Positions 1-4,978 of a DNA stretch of 7,197 bases are shown here, one piece after another. The notes beneath the pieces were generated by a model. The model ran no database searches and was not told the DNA's origin. It saw only the letters and a list, made by a program, of their open reading frames with translations. The translations under genes and the position numbers were made by a program. The stretch's first letter is position 1, and each line of letters begins with the position of its first letter. This stretch comes from an uncultured Oscillospiraceae bacterium (GTDB lineage: Bacteria > Bacillota > Clostridia > Oscillospirales > Oscillospiraceae). The DNA is taken from positions 1-7,197 of the forward strand of contig CAAERF010000477.1 in assembly GCA_900758315.1 (NCBI GenBank), in the 5' to 3' direction.

Positions 1-185
1 CGACGACCGCCGCCAGCGGCGGAAACAGGGAGTCGCTGTTGGGGCCGCGGCCAGCAGGATGCAAGCGACAGCGCAGCAGACGCTGGGAGCCGCAATCCGG
101 CATTGTCTGCGAAGCAGACTGAGAGGTTGTACGGAGACGAGCCTTTTCCGAAAAGGAAAACTTCATCTAAAAACAGGAGAACACT
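1..185. other. Hairpin-rich non-coding leader upstream of the small membrane protein gene
   Basis: No convincing gene is seen here. The stretch contains four compact palindromes: ccgccg/cggcgg around a 4-nt loop (7-22), the perfect palindrome ggccgcggcc (43-52), gtctgc/gcagac around gaa (105-119), and cctttt/aaaagg around ccg (142-156). None is followed by a T-run on the plus strand, so they do not look like simple terminators. An open reading frame without a visible start runs from 1 to 189 and ends in an ATGA overlap with the next gene, but its predicted residues look like chance translation of GC-rich repeats. The region may be a structured 5' UTR or a dispersed intergenic repeat. Confidence 0.4.
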
Positions 186-500
186 ATGACCGAAAAAGAA
201 CAAACCGCCCGTGAGGCGGAGCTGGCCCGGCGGGAAGCCGCTCTGGCAGCTCGTGAAGCTCAGCTGGAACAGGAGCAGGCCAAACTCGAAGCAGCCCGTG
301 CAGAGGCTCCGAAGGGCCGCAAAACGCTCCTCAACAACAATGACCCCGATTTCGTCAACCCGAAAGAGAAGCTCTACGATAAGTTCCCGCTGACGGTCCA
401 CCAGATGGACATCATCATCGGGGTGCTGTTCGCCCTCATCGCCCTGTTTCTGGTGCTGGGATTCACCCATACCAGCTTTTTCGGGCTGTTCGGCGGCTAA
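186..500 (+). CDS. Small coiled-coil, single-pass membrane protein of unknown function
   Basis: This gene encodes 104 residues and has a good ribosome binding site, AGGAGA at 175-180, five bases before the ATG. Residues 3-40 are an almost uninterrupted Ala/Glu/Arg/Gln helix with heptad-like spacing, typical of a coiled coil. Residues 41-72 form a polar linker (APKGRKTLLNNNDPDFVNPK). Residues 74-96 are a strongly hydrophobic membrane helix, followed by a short Gly/Phe-rich tail. There is no signal peptide. The charged N-terminus is probably cytoplasmic, with only the last few residues outside, giving a tail-anchored layout. I do not recognise a named family. The gene is followed within 40 bases by a strong terminator, so its transcript ends here. 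A scaffold or membrane-tether role is possible but is only inference from shape. Confidence 0.75.
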   Translation: MTEKEQTAREAELARREAALAAREAQLEQEQAKLEAARAEAPKGRKTLLNNNDPDFVNPKEKLYDKFPLTVHQMDIIIGVLFALIALFLVLGFTHTSFFGLFGG

Positions 501-531
501 GCCCCCGCAGCCCCCCCCTGCAGCAGACAAC

Positions 532-580
532 AAAAAACCAGAGCCTCCGCACAAGGGCAGGAGGCTCTGGTTTTGTTTTT
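532..580. terminator. Bidirectional intrinsic terminator between convergent genes
   Basis: A perfect stem pairs 534-548 with 560-574 (core ccagagcctcc/ggaggctctgg) around an 11-nt loop. On the plus strand it is followed by ttttgttttt. On the minus strand the A-run at 532-537 gives the matching U-run. It therefore serves both the small membrane protein gene (+) and the permease gene (-). Confidence 0.92.
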
Positions 581-609
581 GGGGATGGTCCCGGGTTCAG
601 AGCAGGTGC

Positions 610-1980
610 TTACAGCAGGACGTACTTCAGGATGAAGAGAACGGTCAGCACATACATGAGGGGGCTGATCTTCTTCTCCTTGGCCTTGCCGGTGACCACA
701 TTGACGATGGTCCAGGAGATGACGCCGATGGCGATGCCCTCAGAGATGCTGTAGGCAGTGGGCATAGCCAGGATGGTCAGGAAGGCGGGAATGCCCTCGC
801 TGGGGTCGGAAAAGTCAATCTTGATGGCAGAACCCATCATGTAGAAGCCCACGATGATGAGGGCCGGAGCCGTTGCAAAGGAAGGAATGGTCAGGAACAG
901 GGGGCTGAATACCACGGCCAGCAGGAAGAGGATACCGGTGGTCATGGAGGTCAGGCCGGTACGGCCGCCCTCGGTGACGCCGGAAGCGCTCTCGACGAAG
1001 GTGGTGGTGGTGGAAGTACCCAGCACAGCGCCGGCGCAGGTGGCGATGGAGTCAGCCATCAGAGCGCCCTTGATGCGGGGCAGCTTGCCCTCCTCGTCCA
1101 GCATATCGGCCTTGGAAGCAACACCGATGAGGGTACCCAGGGTGTCGAACAGGTCAACGAAGAGGAAGGAGAACATGACGGCGAAGAAGTTCAGGATGCC
1201 CACGCCGGAGAAATCGGTCTTGAACACCTGACCAAAGGTCTTGCCCAGAGCGGAGAAGTCGAAGCTAACGAAGCTGGTGGGGATGACGGAGTACATACCG
1301 GCGTCGGGGTTCGGCACATAGATGCCGGTCAGCTCGCAGACGATGCCCAGCACCCAGGTGATGAGGATGCCGTAGAGGATGCCGCCCTTGACCTTCTTCA
1401 CCAGCAGGATGGCGGTGATGGCCACGCCCAGCAGTGCGAGGATGGAGCCCACGCCCACAGAGGAGAAGGTCTCGCCCTTGAAGTGCTGGTAGGTGACGAG
1501 GGTGGAGTCGCTGTTGACGATGAGCTTTGCGTTCTGCAGGCCGACAAAGGCAACGAACAGGCCGATGCCCACGCTGACTGCGCTCTTGAGGGTCATGGGG
1601 ATGGCGTTGAAGATACCCTCACGGACGTTGGTCAGGCTCAGCACGATGAAGATGATGCCCTCGACAAAGACGGCCATCAGGGCCAGCTGCCAGCTGTAGC
1701 CCATCGTGAGGACGACAGTATAGGCAAAGTAGGCGTTCAGGCCCATGCCGGGAGCCAGCGCGAAGGGGTAGTTGGCCAGCAGAGCCATCAGGGCAGTGCC
1801 GACGAAGGATGCCAGAGAGGTGGCAATCAGGACGGCATTTGCATCCATGCCGGAAGCGGAAAGGATGCTGGGGTTGACCGCAAGGATGTAGGCCATCGTC
1901 ATGAAGGTGGTGATACCTGCCATGACCTCGGTCTTGACGTCGGTGTGGTTTTCTTTCAGGTGAAAGATTTTTTCGAACAT
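610..1980 (-). CDS. NCS2/AzgA-type purine (adenine/guanine/hypoxanthine) permease
   Basis: This encodes a 456-residue integral membrane transporter that imports purine bases across the cytoplasmic membrane, probably by proton symport as known for the AzgA/PbuG/PbuO branch. The start is the ATG at 1980, because AGGAGG lies at 1988-1993, seven bases upstream; the frame stays open for 43 more residues upstream but without a ribosome site. Family hallmarks are visible. NYPFALAPGMGLNAYFAY at residues 70-87 is the first substrate-site half-helix. DLFDTLGTLIGVA (276-288) and GTSTTTTFVESASGVTEGGR (321-340) form the second signature. Between these and beyond lie many hydrophobic segments, consistent with 12-14 membrane helices. 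The length is normal for the family and no damage is seen. The exact base specificity cannot be read from sequence. No purine riboswitch was seen in the short leader. Confidence 0.95.
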   Translation of the reverse strand: MFEKIFHLKENHTDVKTEVMAGITTFMTMAYILAVNPSILSASGMDANAVLIATSLASFVGTALMALLANYPFALAPGMGLNAYFAYTVVLTMGYSWQLALMAVFVEGIIFIVLSLTNVREGIFNAIPMTLKSAVSVGIGLFVAFVGLQNAKLIVNSDSTLVTYQHFKGETFSSVGVGSILALLGVAITAILLVKKVKGGILYGILITWVLGIVCELTGIYVPNPDAGMYSVIPTSFVSFDFSALGKTFGQVFKTDFSGVGILNFFAVMFSFLFVDLFDTLGTLIGVASKADMLDEEGKLPRIKGALMADSIATCAGAVLGTSTTTTFVESASGVTEGGRTGLTSMTTGILFLLAVVFSPLFLTIPSFATAPALIIVGFYMMGSAIKIDFSDPSEGIPAFLTILAMPTAYSISEGIAIGVISWTIVNVVTGKAKEKKISPLMYVLTVLFILKYVLL

Positions 1981-2008
1981 GAAAGTTCCTCCTGTTTGTG
2001 TGTGAAAC

Positions 2009-2032
2009 TCCCGCCGCCCGCAAGCGGCCGGG
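2009..2032 (-). repeat. GC-rich hairpin in the permease leader
   Basis: The minus-strand transcript can form a bulged stem, cccg-g-ccgc with gcggcggg, in the 5' UTR between the promoter and the ribosome binding site. It has no T-run and so is not a terminator. It may affect translation or mRNA stability, but this is only inference. Confidence 0.35.
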
Positions 2033-2046
2033 AAAGAACAAAGACT

Positions 2047-2076
2047 ATTGTAGCACTCCCGCCGGATGCTTGTCCA
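2047..2076 (-). promoter_or_regulatory. Promoter of the purine permease gene
   Basis: Reading the minus strand, TGGACA (2071-2076) and TACAAT (2047-2052) are separated by 18 bases, and the -10 carries the extended TG motif (TGCTACAAT). This places transcription start near 2040, giving a leader of about 60 bases. The leader is too short for a purine riboswitch, and none of the riboswitch's conserved core was seen. Confidence 0.7.
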
Positions 2077-2200
2077 CCGAAAAAATACAGAAAATTCACA
2101 ATCTTGCAAAATTTAACGAATGAGTATGACTTTTCGGATGGAGCTTTTGTGAAGCGTGCATGAAAAAATCAATCATTGTATTGACAAAACGCAAAACGAG

Positions 2201-2229
2201 TTGACATTAAAAAATGTCGGTGCTATACT
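2201..2229 (+). promoter_or_regulatory. Strong promoter of the riboswitch-hpt transcript
   Basis: A consensus TTGACA (2201-2206), a 17-base spacer and TATACT (2224-2229), with an extended TG two bases before the -10. The start site is expected near 2236, exactly where the structured leader begins. A second TTGACA at 2181-2186 has no well-placed -10 partner. Confidence 0.88.
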
Positions 2230-2236
2230 ATAAAAA

Positions 2237-2327
2237 CAGAGGTCAGTTTAATGGAGCATTGCGCCGGACGACGCACTTTCGAGGTGTGGCGAAAGAGAAC
2301 AGCATAGTGCTTCCGGAATGGACTCTG
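2237..2327 (+). ncRNA. Unassigned structured RNA element at the 5' end of the riboswitch leader
   Basis: Starting at the predicted transcription start, the sequence folds on paper into one long interrupted hairpin. Pairs are cagag(g)tc 2237-2244 with gactctg 2321-2327; catt 2257-2260 with aatg 2317-2320; ccgga 2264-2268 with tccgg 2312-2316; gcact 2273-2277 with agtgc 2306-2310; and ttcg 2278-2281 with cgaa 2290-2293. On the 3' side the first three helices are contiguous, as in stacked helices of a multi-bulge structure. The element ends about 12 bases before the riboswitch P1 helix. I do not recognise a known riboswitch class. It could be a second sensor, a folding aid or a stability element. 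Confidence 0.5.
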
Positions 2328-2338
2328 AAAACAGAATC

Positions 2339-2430
2339 GTTGTTGGCAAACCTGATGTGAGTCAGGGACGCAAAGCTAGGAGCTTTCTGCTTTTATTTCC
2401 TGCAAGCAGAAGGTAGTTCGGCTGCAATAG
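2339..2430 (+). ncRNA. Cyclic di-GMP-I (GEMM-I) riboswitch
   Basis: The aptamer senses the second messenger c-di-GMP in the nascent mRNA. The class signatures are present in order. GGCAAACC lies at 2345-2352. P2 is CCUGAU/GUCAGG closed by a GUGA (GNRA) tetraloop at 2357-2360. The invariant GACGCAAAGC follows at 2367-2376. P3 pairs CUUUCUGCUU (2383-2392) with AAGCAGAAGG (2404-2413). The 3' core is GGUAGUUCGGCUGC (2412-2425). P1 is short and pairs 2339-2343 with 2424-2428. The G at 2345 appears to match position 20 of the Vibrio Vc2 aptamer, where G favours c-di-GMP and A favours cGAMP, so c-di-GMP is the expected ligand. The P1 3' strand is also the 5' arm of the downstream terminator. Ligand binding should therefore block termination, making this an ON switch by inference. 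Confidence 0.93.
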
Positions 2431-2467
2431 TTTTCCCCGCAAGGGGTGGCTGTTGCAGTCTTTTTTT
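2420..2467 (+). terminator. Riboswitch-controlled intrinsic terminator (expression platform)
   Basis: The arms 2420-2430 (ggctgcaatag) and 2450-2460 (ctgttgcagtc) pair over 11 positions with two G-U pairs. They enclose a small cccc/gggg hairpin with a GCAA loop (2435-2446) and are followed by seven T residues (2461-2467). The 5' arm overlaps the 3' strand of the aptamer P1 helix, so P1 and terminator are mutually exclusive. Confidence 0.9.
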
Positions 2468-2508
2468 GTGTCTATGGCTTTTTCGGGCGATTGAAGGAAA
2501 GGAAAATA

Positions 2509-2862
2509 ATGACAGTTAAGGAATGTTACAGCCAGATGGGCGGAGACTATAACAATGTCCTGAGCCGTTTTTACGATGAGGCAATGATAAAGCGCCTGCT
2601 GGGCAGGTTTATCGACGACACCAGCTTTCGTGCGCTGGAACAGGCGATGGCCGAGGGCGACGTGCAGTCGGCGTTCAATGCGGCGCATACCCTCCGGGGC
2701 GTCTGTCAGAGCCTGTCGTTTACCCAGCTGTGCGGCACACTGAATCCCATCACCGAGGCGCTGCGGGGCGGTAATATCGCTGCGGCCGCAGCCGACATGG
2801 ACAAGGCAAAGCGGGAGTATGACGTGACGCTCAGTGCCATCCGTGCCTGCATGGAAAACTGA
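2509..2862 (+). CDS. Stand-alone histidine phosphotransfer (Hpt) domain protein
   Basis: This encodes 117 residues, essentially one Hpt four-helix bundle. Such proteins carry a phosphoryl group on a histidine between response-regulator receiver domains in multistep phosphorelays. The signature AAHTLRGVCQSLSF (58-71) contains the probable phospho-accepting His60, followed by the usual small and hydrophobic positions of the active helix. The N-terminus MTVKECYSQMGGDY resembles small Hpt proteins found in gut Clostridia. The ATG at 2509 is chosen because AAGGAAAGG (2494-2502) precedes it; a frame extension to 2446 would overlap the terminator and is rejected. The gene is monocistronic, with no kinase, receiver or GGDEF gene beside it in this window. 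It lies directly behind the c-di-GMP-I riboswitch and terminator, so its expression should follow c-di-GMP. The phosphorelay partners are unknown. Confidence 0.9.
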   Translation: MTVKECYSQMGGDYNNVLSRFYDEAMIKRLLGRFIDDTSFRALEQAMAEGDVQSAFNAAHTLRGVCQSLSFTQLCGTLNPITEALRGGNIAAAAADMDKAKREYDVTLSAIRACMEN

Positions 2863-2874
2863 ATCTGAAACAAG

Positions 2875-2917
2875 AAAAGCCCGGGAAGCTGTGATGACAC
2901 GGCCTTCCGGGCTTTTT
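2875..2917 (+). terminator. Intrinsic terminator of the hpt transcript
   Basis: aaaagcccgg (2875-2884) pairs with ccgggctttt (2907-2916). Inner pairing of aag-ctgtg with cacgg and ctt closes on an atga loop. The T-run at 2913-2917 follows. Confidence 0.88.
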
Positions 2918-2927
2918 ATACATTATA

Positions 2928-2969
2928 GCAGTTTGCGTTTTTAATGCACAAGCAACATCCGCAAACTGC
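2928..2969. repeat. Inverted repeat between hpt terminator and tRNA promoter
   Basis: gcagtttgcg (2928-2937) and cgcaaactgc (2960-2969) are perfect 10-base arms separated by 22 bases. A second pair, tatcgcaa (2971-2978) and ttgcgata (3012-3019), follows immediately. There is no gene between 2863 and 3109, so these may be protein-binding sites or mRNA hairpins. The function is unknown. Confidence 0.5.
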
Positions 2970-3044
2970 ATATCGCAAAGATACCGTTTTGACCGGCACT
3001 ATTTTTGAAAATTGCGATAAAAGAAAAAGAAATGAAAAAAGAGG

Positions 3045-3073
3045 TTGACAAATCCAGAAACCTATGATAAACT
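3045..3073 (+). promoter_or_regulatory. Promoter of tRNA-Tyr
   Basis: TTGACA at 3045-3050, a 17-base spacer and TAAACT at 3068-3073, with an extended TG at 3065-3066. A small hairpin gtccg-gcaa-cggac (3083-3096) lies in the short pre-tRNA leader. Confidence 0.7.
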
Positions 3074-3109
3074 AAACAAGTCGTCCGGCAACGGACACGA
3101 AAAGAATAT

Positions 3110-3195
3110 GGGCGTGTTCCCGAGTGGCCAATGGGGACAGACTGTAAATCTGCTGCTTTTCAGCTTCGGTGGTTCGAATCCACCCGCGCCCACCA
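3110..3195 (+). tRNA. tRNA-Tyr (anticodon GTA), class II, CCA encoded
   Basis: The acceptor stem pairs gggcgtg (3110-3116) with cgcgccc (3185-3191), followed by discriminator A and an encoded CCA (3193-3195). The anticodon loop ctgtaaa places GTA at 3144-3146. A long variable arm (gct-tttc-agc) marks the class II shape, and the T arm ggtgg-ttcgaat-ccacc is perfect. By eye the first pair of the anticodon stem (27-43) is A opposite C, a mild oddity. The gene has its own promoter and terminator. Confidence 0.97.
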
Positions 3196-3201
3196 AACAA
3201 G

Positions 3202-3245
3202 AAAAATCCGAACCTATTTCCGATTGGAGAAGGGTTCGGATTTTT
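3202..3245 (+). terminator. Intrinsic terminator after tRNA-Tyr
   Basis: The perfect 13-bp stem aaaaatccgaacc (3202-3214) / ggttcggattttt (3233-3245) starts seven bases after the CCA end. The T-rich 3' arm continues into cgttttcttt. Confidence 0.92.
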
Positions 3246-3347
3246 CGTTTTCTTTGGGTACAGCAATGAAGGCTCCCGTGGACGGCGCAAAACTCCGATA
3301 CCTTGTCATAGACCGTAAGACAATCACAAGATTTGGAGGGTATGATT

Positions 3348-3599
3348 ATGAAGTACGATGAAAGAGCCTGCAAGTTTAATATAGACACTGGCTGCGTGGA
3401 ACTGCTGCTCCGGGACGGGAGAAAAATTTCCATTGACTGCACTGGGGTCGAGGATGCGCTGGATGTTACCATGGCGCAGAGGTCTGAACTGGACTACCTC
3501 ATCTATAACGACCCGCTGGCGTATGCCGAACTGATCCTGAACGGTGAGCCGGAGGAGTATCTGAGAAATACGGCTGCAAGTCACGGATTAGAGGACTGA
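3348..3599 (+). CDS. Small DUF6061-like protein of unknown function
   Basis: This encodes 83 acidic residues. The ATG at 3348 is preferred because GGAGG (3335-3339) sits eight bases upstream; the ATG at 3342 and a TTG at 3333 are too close to or inside that site. The pattern CKFNIDTGCVELLLRDG near the N-terminus, then QRSELDYLIYNDPLAYAELI and a C-terminal EEYL, resembles from memory the DUF6061 proteins of gut Firmicutes, whose function is not known. No membrane segment, signal or catalytic motif is seen. It lies just behind the tRNA-Tyr terminator, and its 3' third is overlapped antisense by the minus-strand ORF at 3499-3861. It could be chromosomal or the first gene of the mobile element. 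Confidence 0.78.
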   Translation: MKYDERACKFNIDTGCVELLLRDGRKISIDCTGVEDALDVTMAQRSELDYLIYNDPLAYAELILNGEPEEYLRNTAASHGLED

Positions 3600-3861
3600 A
3601 CACAAAAACAGGGTGCGCCCTGCCGGACGCACCCTGCCAAAATCCACACACGATAAGTAAGGCAGGGAGTTCCCCCACGGGAACTTCCTGTTTCTCTTTG
3701 CCGGAGAGATGAGCCTGCTCCGCCTGCCACGCAGCAAACTCCCGTTGACCTTCCTCGCTGTTCCAGCAGGCAAGGATGGCCGGGTAGAATGCCCGTGCCA
3801 GACGGTCAATGACTTCATCGGGGTAGGGGGAAGTGTTTGTGGACTTTTTCTTTTTGTTCAA
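3499..3861 (-). CDS. Small lysine-rich mobile-element ORF, C-terminus doubtful
   Basis: The frame gives 120 residues from a TTG at 3861, seven bases after AAAGGAG (3869-3875). The start begins with a basic run (NKKKK), followed by PYPDEVIDRLARAFYP (12-27) and WNSEEGQREFAAWQAEQ (33-49). I believe I have seen this arrangement in short hypothetical proteins of mobilizable elements in gut Clostridia. No named domain is recognised. The first 50-60 residues look genuine, amphipathic and helical. The rest is less convincing: it passes through a 12-bp hairpin (3663-3690), a good minus-strand terminator (3604-3636) and about 100 bases antisense to the DUF6061-like gene. The C-terminus may therefore be a read-on caused by a lost stop, a frameshift or a recombination junction. 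It may be transcribed with the ParB gene upstream, 142 bases away. Confidence 0.6.
   Translation of the reverse strand: MNKKKKSTNTSPYPDEVIDRLARAFYPAILACWNSEEGQREFAAWQAEQAHLSGKEKQEVPVGELPALLIVCGFWQGASGRAHPVFVFSPLIRDLQPYFSDTPPAHRSGSVRHTPAGRYR
3604..3636 (-). terminator. Minus-strand intrinsic terminator at the end of the mobilization module
   Basis: cagggtgcg (3609-3617) pairs perfectly with cgcaccctg (3628-3636). Reading the minus strand, the stem is followed by five T residues (complement of 3604-3608). It is correctly placed to end the mob operon, but the ORF at 3499-3861 reads straight through it. Confidence 0.72.
3663..3690. repeat. 12-bp hairpin
   Basis: cagggagttccc (3663-3674) pairs with gggaacttcctg (3679-3690), with one G-U, around ccac. 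It is followed on the plus strand by tttctcttt, so it could act as a weak terminator for the DUF6061-like gene. On the minus strand it falls inside the small ORF. Confidence 0.5.
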
Positions 3862-3958
3862 ACGCACGCTCCTTTGATCGTCCCACCATGGCAAAGCCGG
3901 GCAAGAAAATCAAAGCTCCATTTTTATCAGGCGCAAGGGCGCGGAAGTTTTCTGCCTT

Positions 3959-3997
3959 GCACTTGCGGCTGGTGGCTCGTTGATGGCTTACAAGTGC
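3959..3997. repeat. Inverted repeat in the gap below the ParB gene
   Basis: gcacttg (3959-3965) and caagtgc (3991-3997) are perfect 7-base arms around 25 bases, in the 142-base gap between the ParB-domain gene and the small ORF. There is no T-run. The rest of this gap shows no gene. Confidence 0.3.
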
Positions 3998-4003
3998 CTG
4001 TCG

Positions 4004-4966
4004 TTATGCGGTCTTTTCAGCTTCTTCGATGGTTTCAGAAAGAATCTGCTCCATGCAGGCTTCTAGCTCGTTCAGATAGTGGGCTGGCCGCTGCATGGCG
4101 TATCGGAGAACCTTCTGCTTTTCCGGGTCAGAAAGATAACTCTGATTATTTTTGAGCACTCGCTTCCATGTGTTTCGCATCATTTCCGTGGCCATGCTCA
4201 GCGTCTTGTAGACCTTCATGCACTCGTCCGGGACTTGGTATCCCTTGAACTGCTCGGGGTCGGATGTGGGCATCGGAACCGGCACGTCTGCTTTGGGGTC
4301 TGCATTTGCAGCCTCCATTCCTTTCGTGATTTCCGGGTGCATGATCTCGGCAAATACGTCTTGCCGTTTGGCAGGACTGCTCTGCACGAGCTTGGACATT
4401 TCTTCATTCGTGAACTTCACTTCACCGGAAAAGACTTTCTGCTTGATGCCGGGAGAGAGATTATCTGCGATGTCGATGCCTCGCGTGTAGTGGCTGGCAC
4501 GGAGAACAGAGGCACGGCTGACACCGTTTTCCTCTGCGATCCGGTCGCAGGTTTTCTTCCCGGAGTGGTGGTTATCATCGTGAGCACCACCACTTTTCTT
4601 TGCTAAAGTGTACTGGTTGCCCCGAAAGATTTTTGCGGCTTTCTTCTCGGCTTCATACTGTTTGCCAATCAGATAACGCTTCTGTTCGGGGCTCAGGTTG
4701 CGCCGCCCCAACTGGTTTCTGCAAATCCACGCAAGGGCTTCTTCGCGATTCTCGAATCGGAGCGGCATGGTGGAGAAATAAATCTCCGGGTGTTTCTGGA
4801 GAATGGCATAACGATTGTGGCCGTCAACAAGGATGTTATTCCAAACGATCAAAGGAGAAAGCAGTTTGCCTTCTTTGAGGATGTTTTCTTCAAGCTGCTT
4901 ATACTCATCGTCCGTCAGCGGCGGAATCTGATTCTGGAACTCCGGGTCGATTTTCAAGTTGATCAT
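4004..4966 (-). CDS. ParB-like N-terminal domain / HTH protein in the mob operon
   Basis: This encodes 320 residues. The ATG at 4966 has AAGGAG (4974-4979) seven bases upstream; an in-frame GTG at 4972 is too close to it. The first 100 residues are a ParB/sulfiredoxin-type nucleotide-binding fold: LTDDEYKQLEENILKEGKL, then the signature DGHNRY (48-53), then CRNQLGRRNLSPEQ (82-95). A helix-turn-helix follows at about 139-157 (TCDRIAEENGVSRASVLRA). The C-terminal half is charged, with a Pro-rich linker near 235-245. Known relatives bind DNA at partition or regulatory sites, and some hydrolyse CTP or cut DNA. No ParA ATPase is seen nearby, so a classical partition system is not supported here. 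The gene sits directly behind the relaxase gene, so regulation or accessory processing of the mobile element is the likely role, by inference. Confidence 0.87.
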   Translation of the reverse strand: MINLKIDPEFQNQIPPLTDDEYKQLEENILKEGKLLSPLIVWNNILVDGHNRYAILQKHPEIYFSTMPLRFENREEALAWICRNQLGRRNLSPEQKRYLIGKQYEAEKKAAKIFRGNQYTLAKKSGGAHDDNHHSGKKTCDRIAEENGVSRASVLRASHYTRGIDIADNLSPGIKQKVFSGEVKFTNEEMSKLVQSSPAKRQDVFAEIMHPEITKGMEAANADPKADVPVPMPTSDPEQFKGYQVPDECMKVYKTLSMATEMMRNTWKRVLKNNQSYLSDPEKQKVLRYAMQRPAHYLNELEACMEQILSETIEEAEKTA

Positions 4967-4978
4967 ACGCACACTCCT

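Noticed and set aside
1..189. Plus-strand open frame entering from the left edge and ending in ATGA with the next gene
   Set aside because: Residue composition looks like chance translation of GC-rich palindromes; two of three frames are open through most of this stretch and no start is visible.
1981..2046. Purine riboswitch before the permease gene
   Set aside because: The leader is only about 60 bases and lacks the conserved three-way-junction core; only a GC hairpin is present.
1483..2163. Plus-strand 226-codon frame opposite the permease gene
   Set aside because: Antisense shadow of the strongly supported permease; Asp/Gly/His-rich composition and no ribosome site.
2446..2508. N-terminal extension of the Hpt protein
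   Set aside because: It would start inside the terminator stem; the ATG at 2509 has a proper ribosome site and matches the expected Hpt N-terminus.
3062..3472. Minus-strand and plus-strand frames across tRNA-Tyr
   Set aside because: They overlap the tRNA and its terminator; a phrase such as GGFEPPKL is a well-known artefact of translating tRNA sequence.
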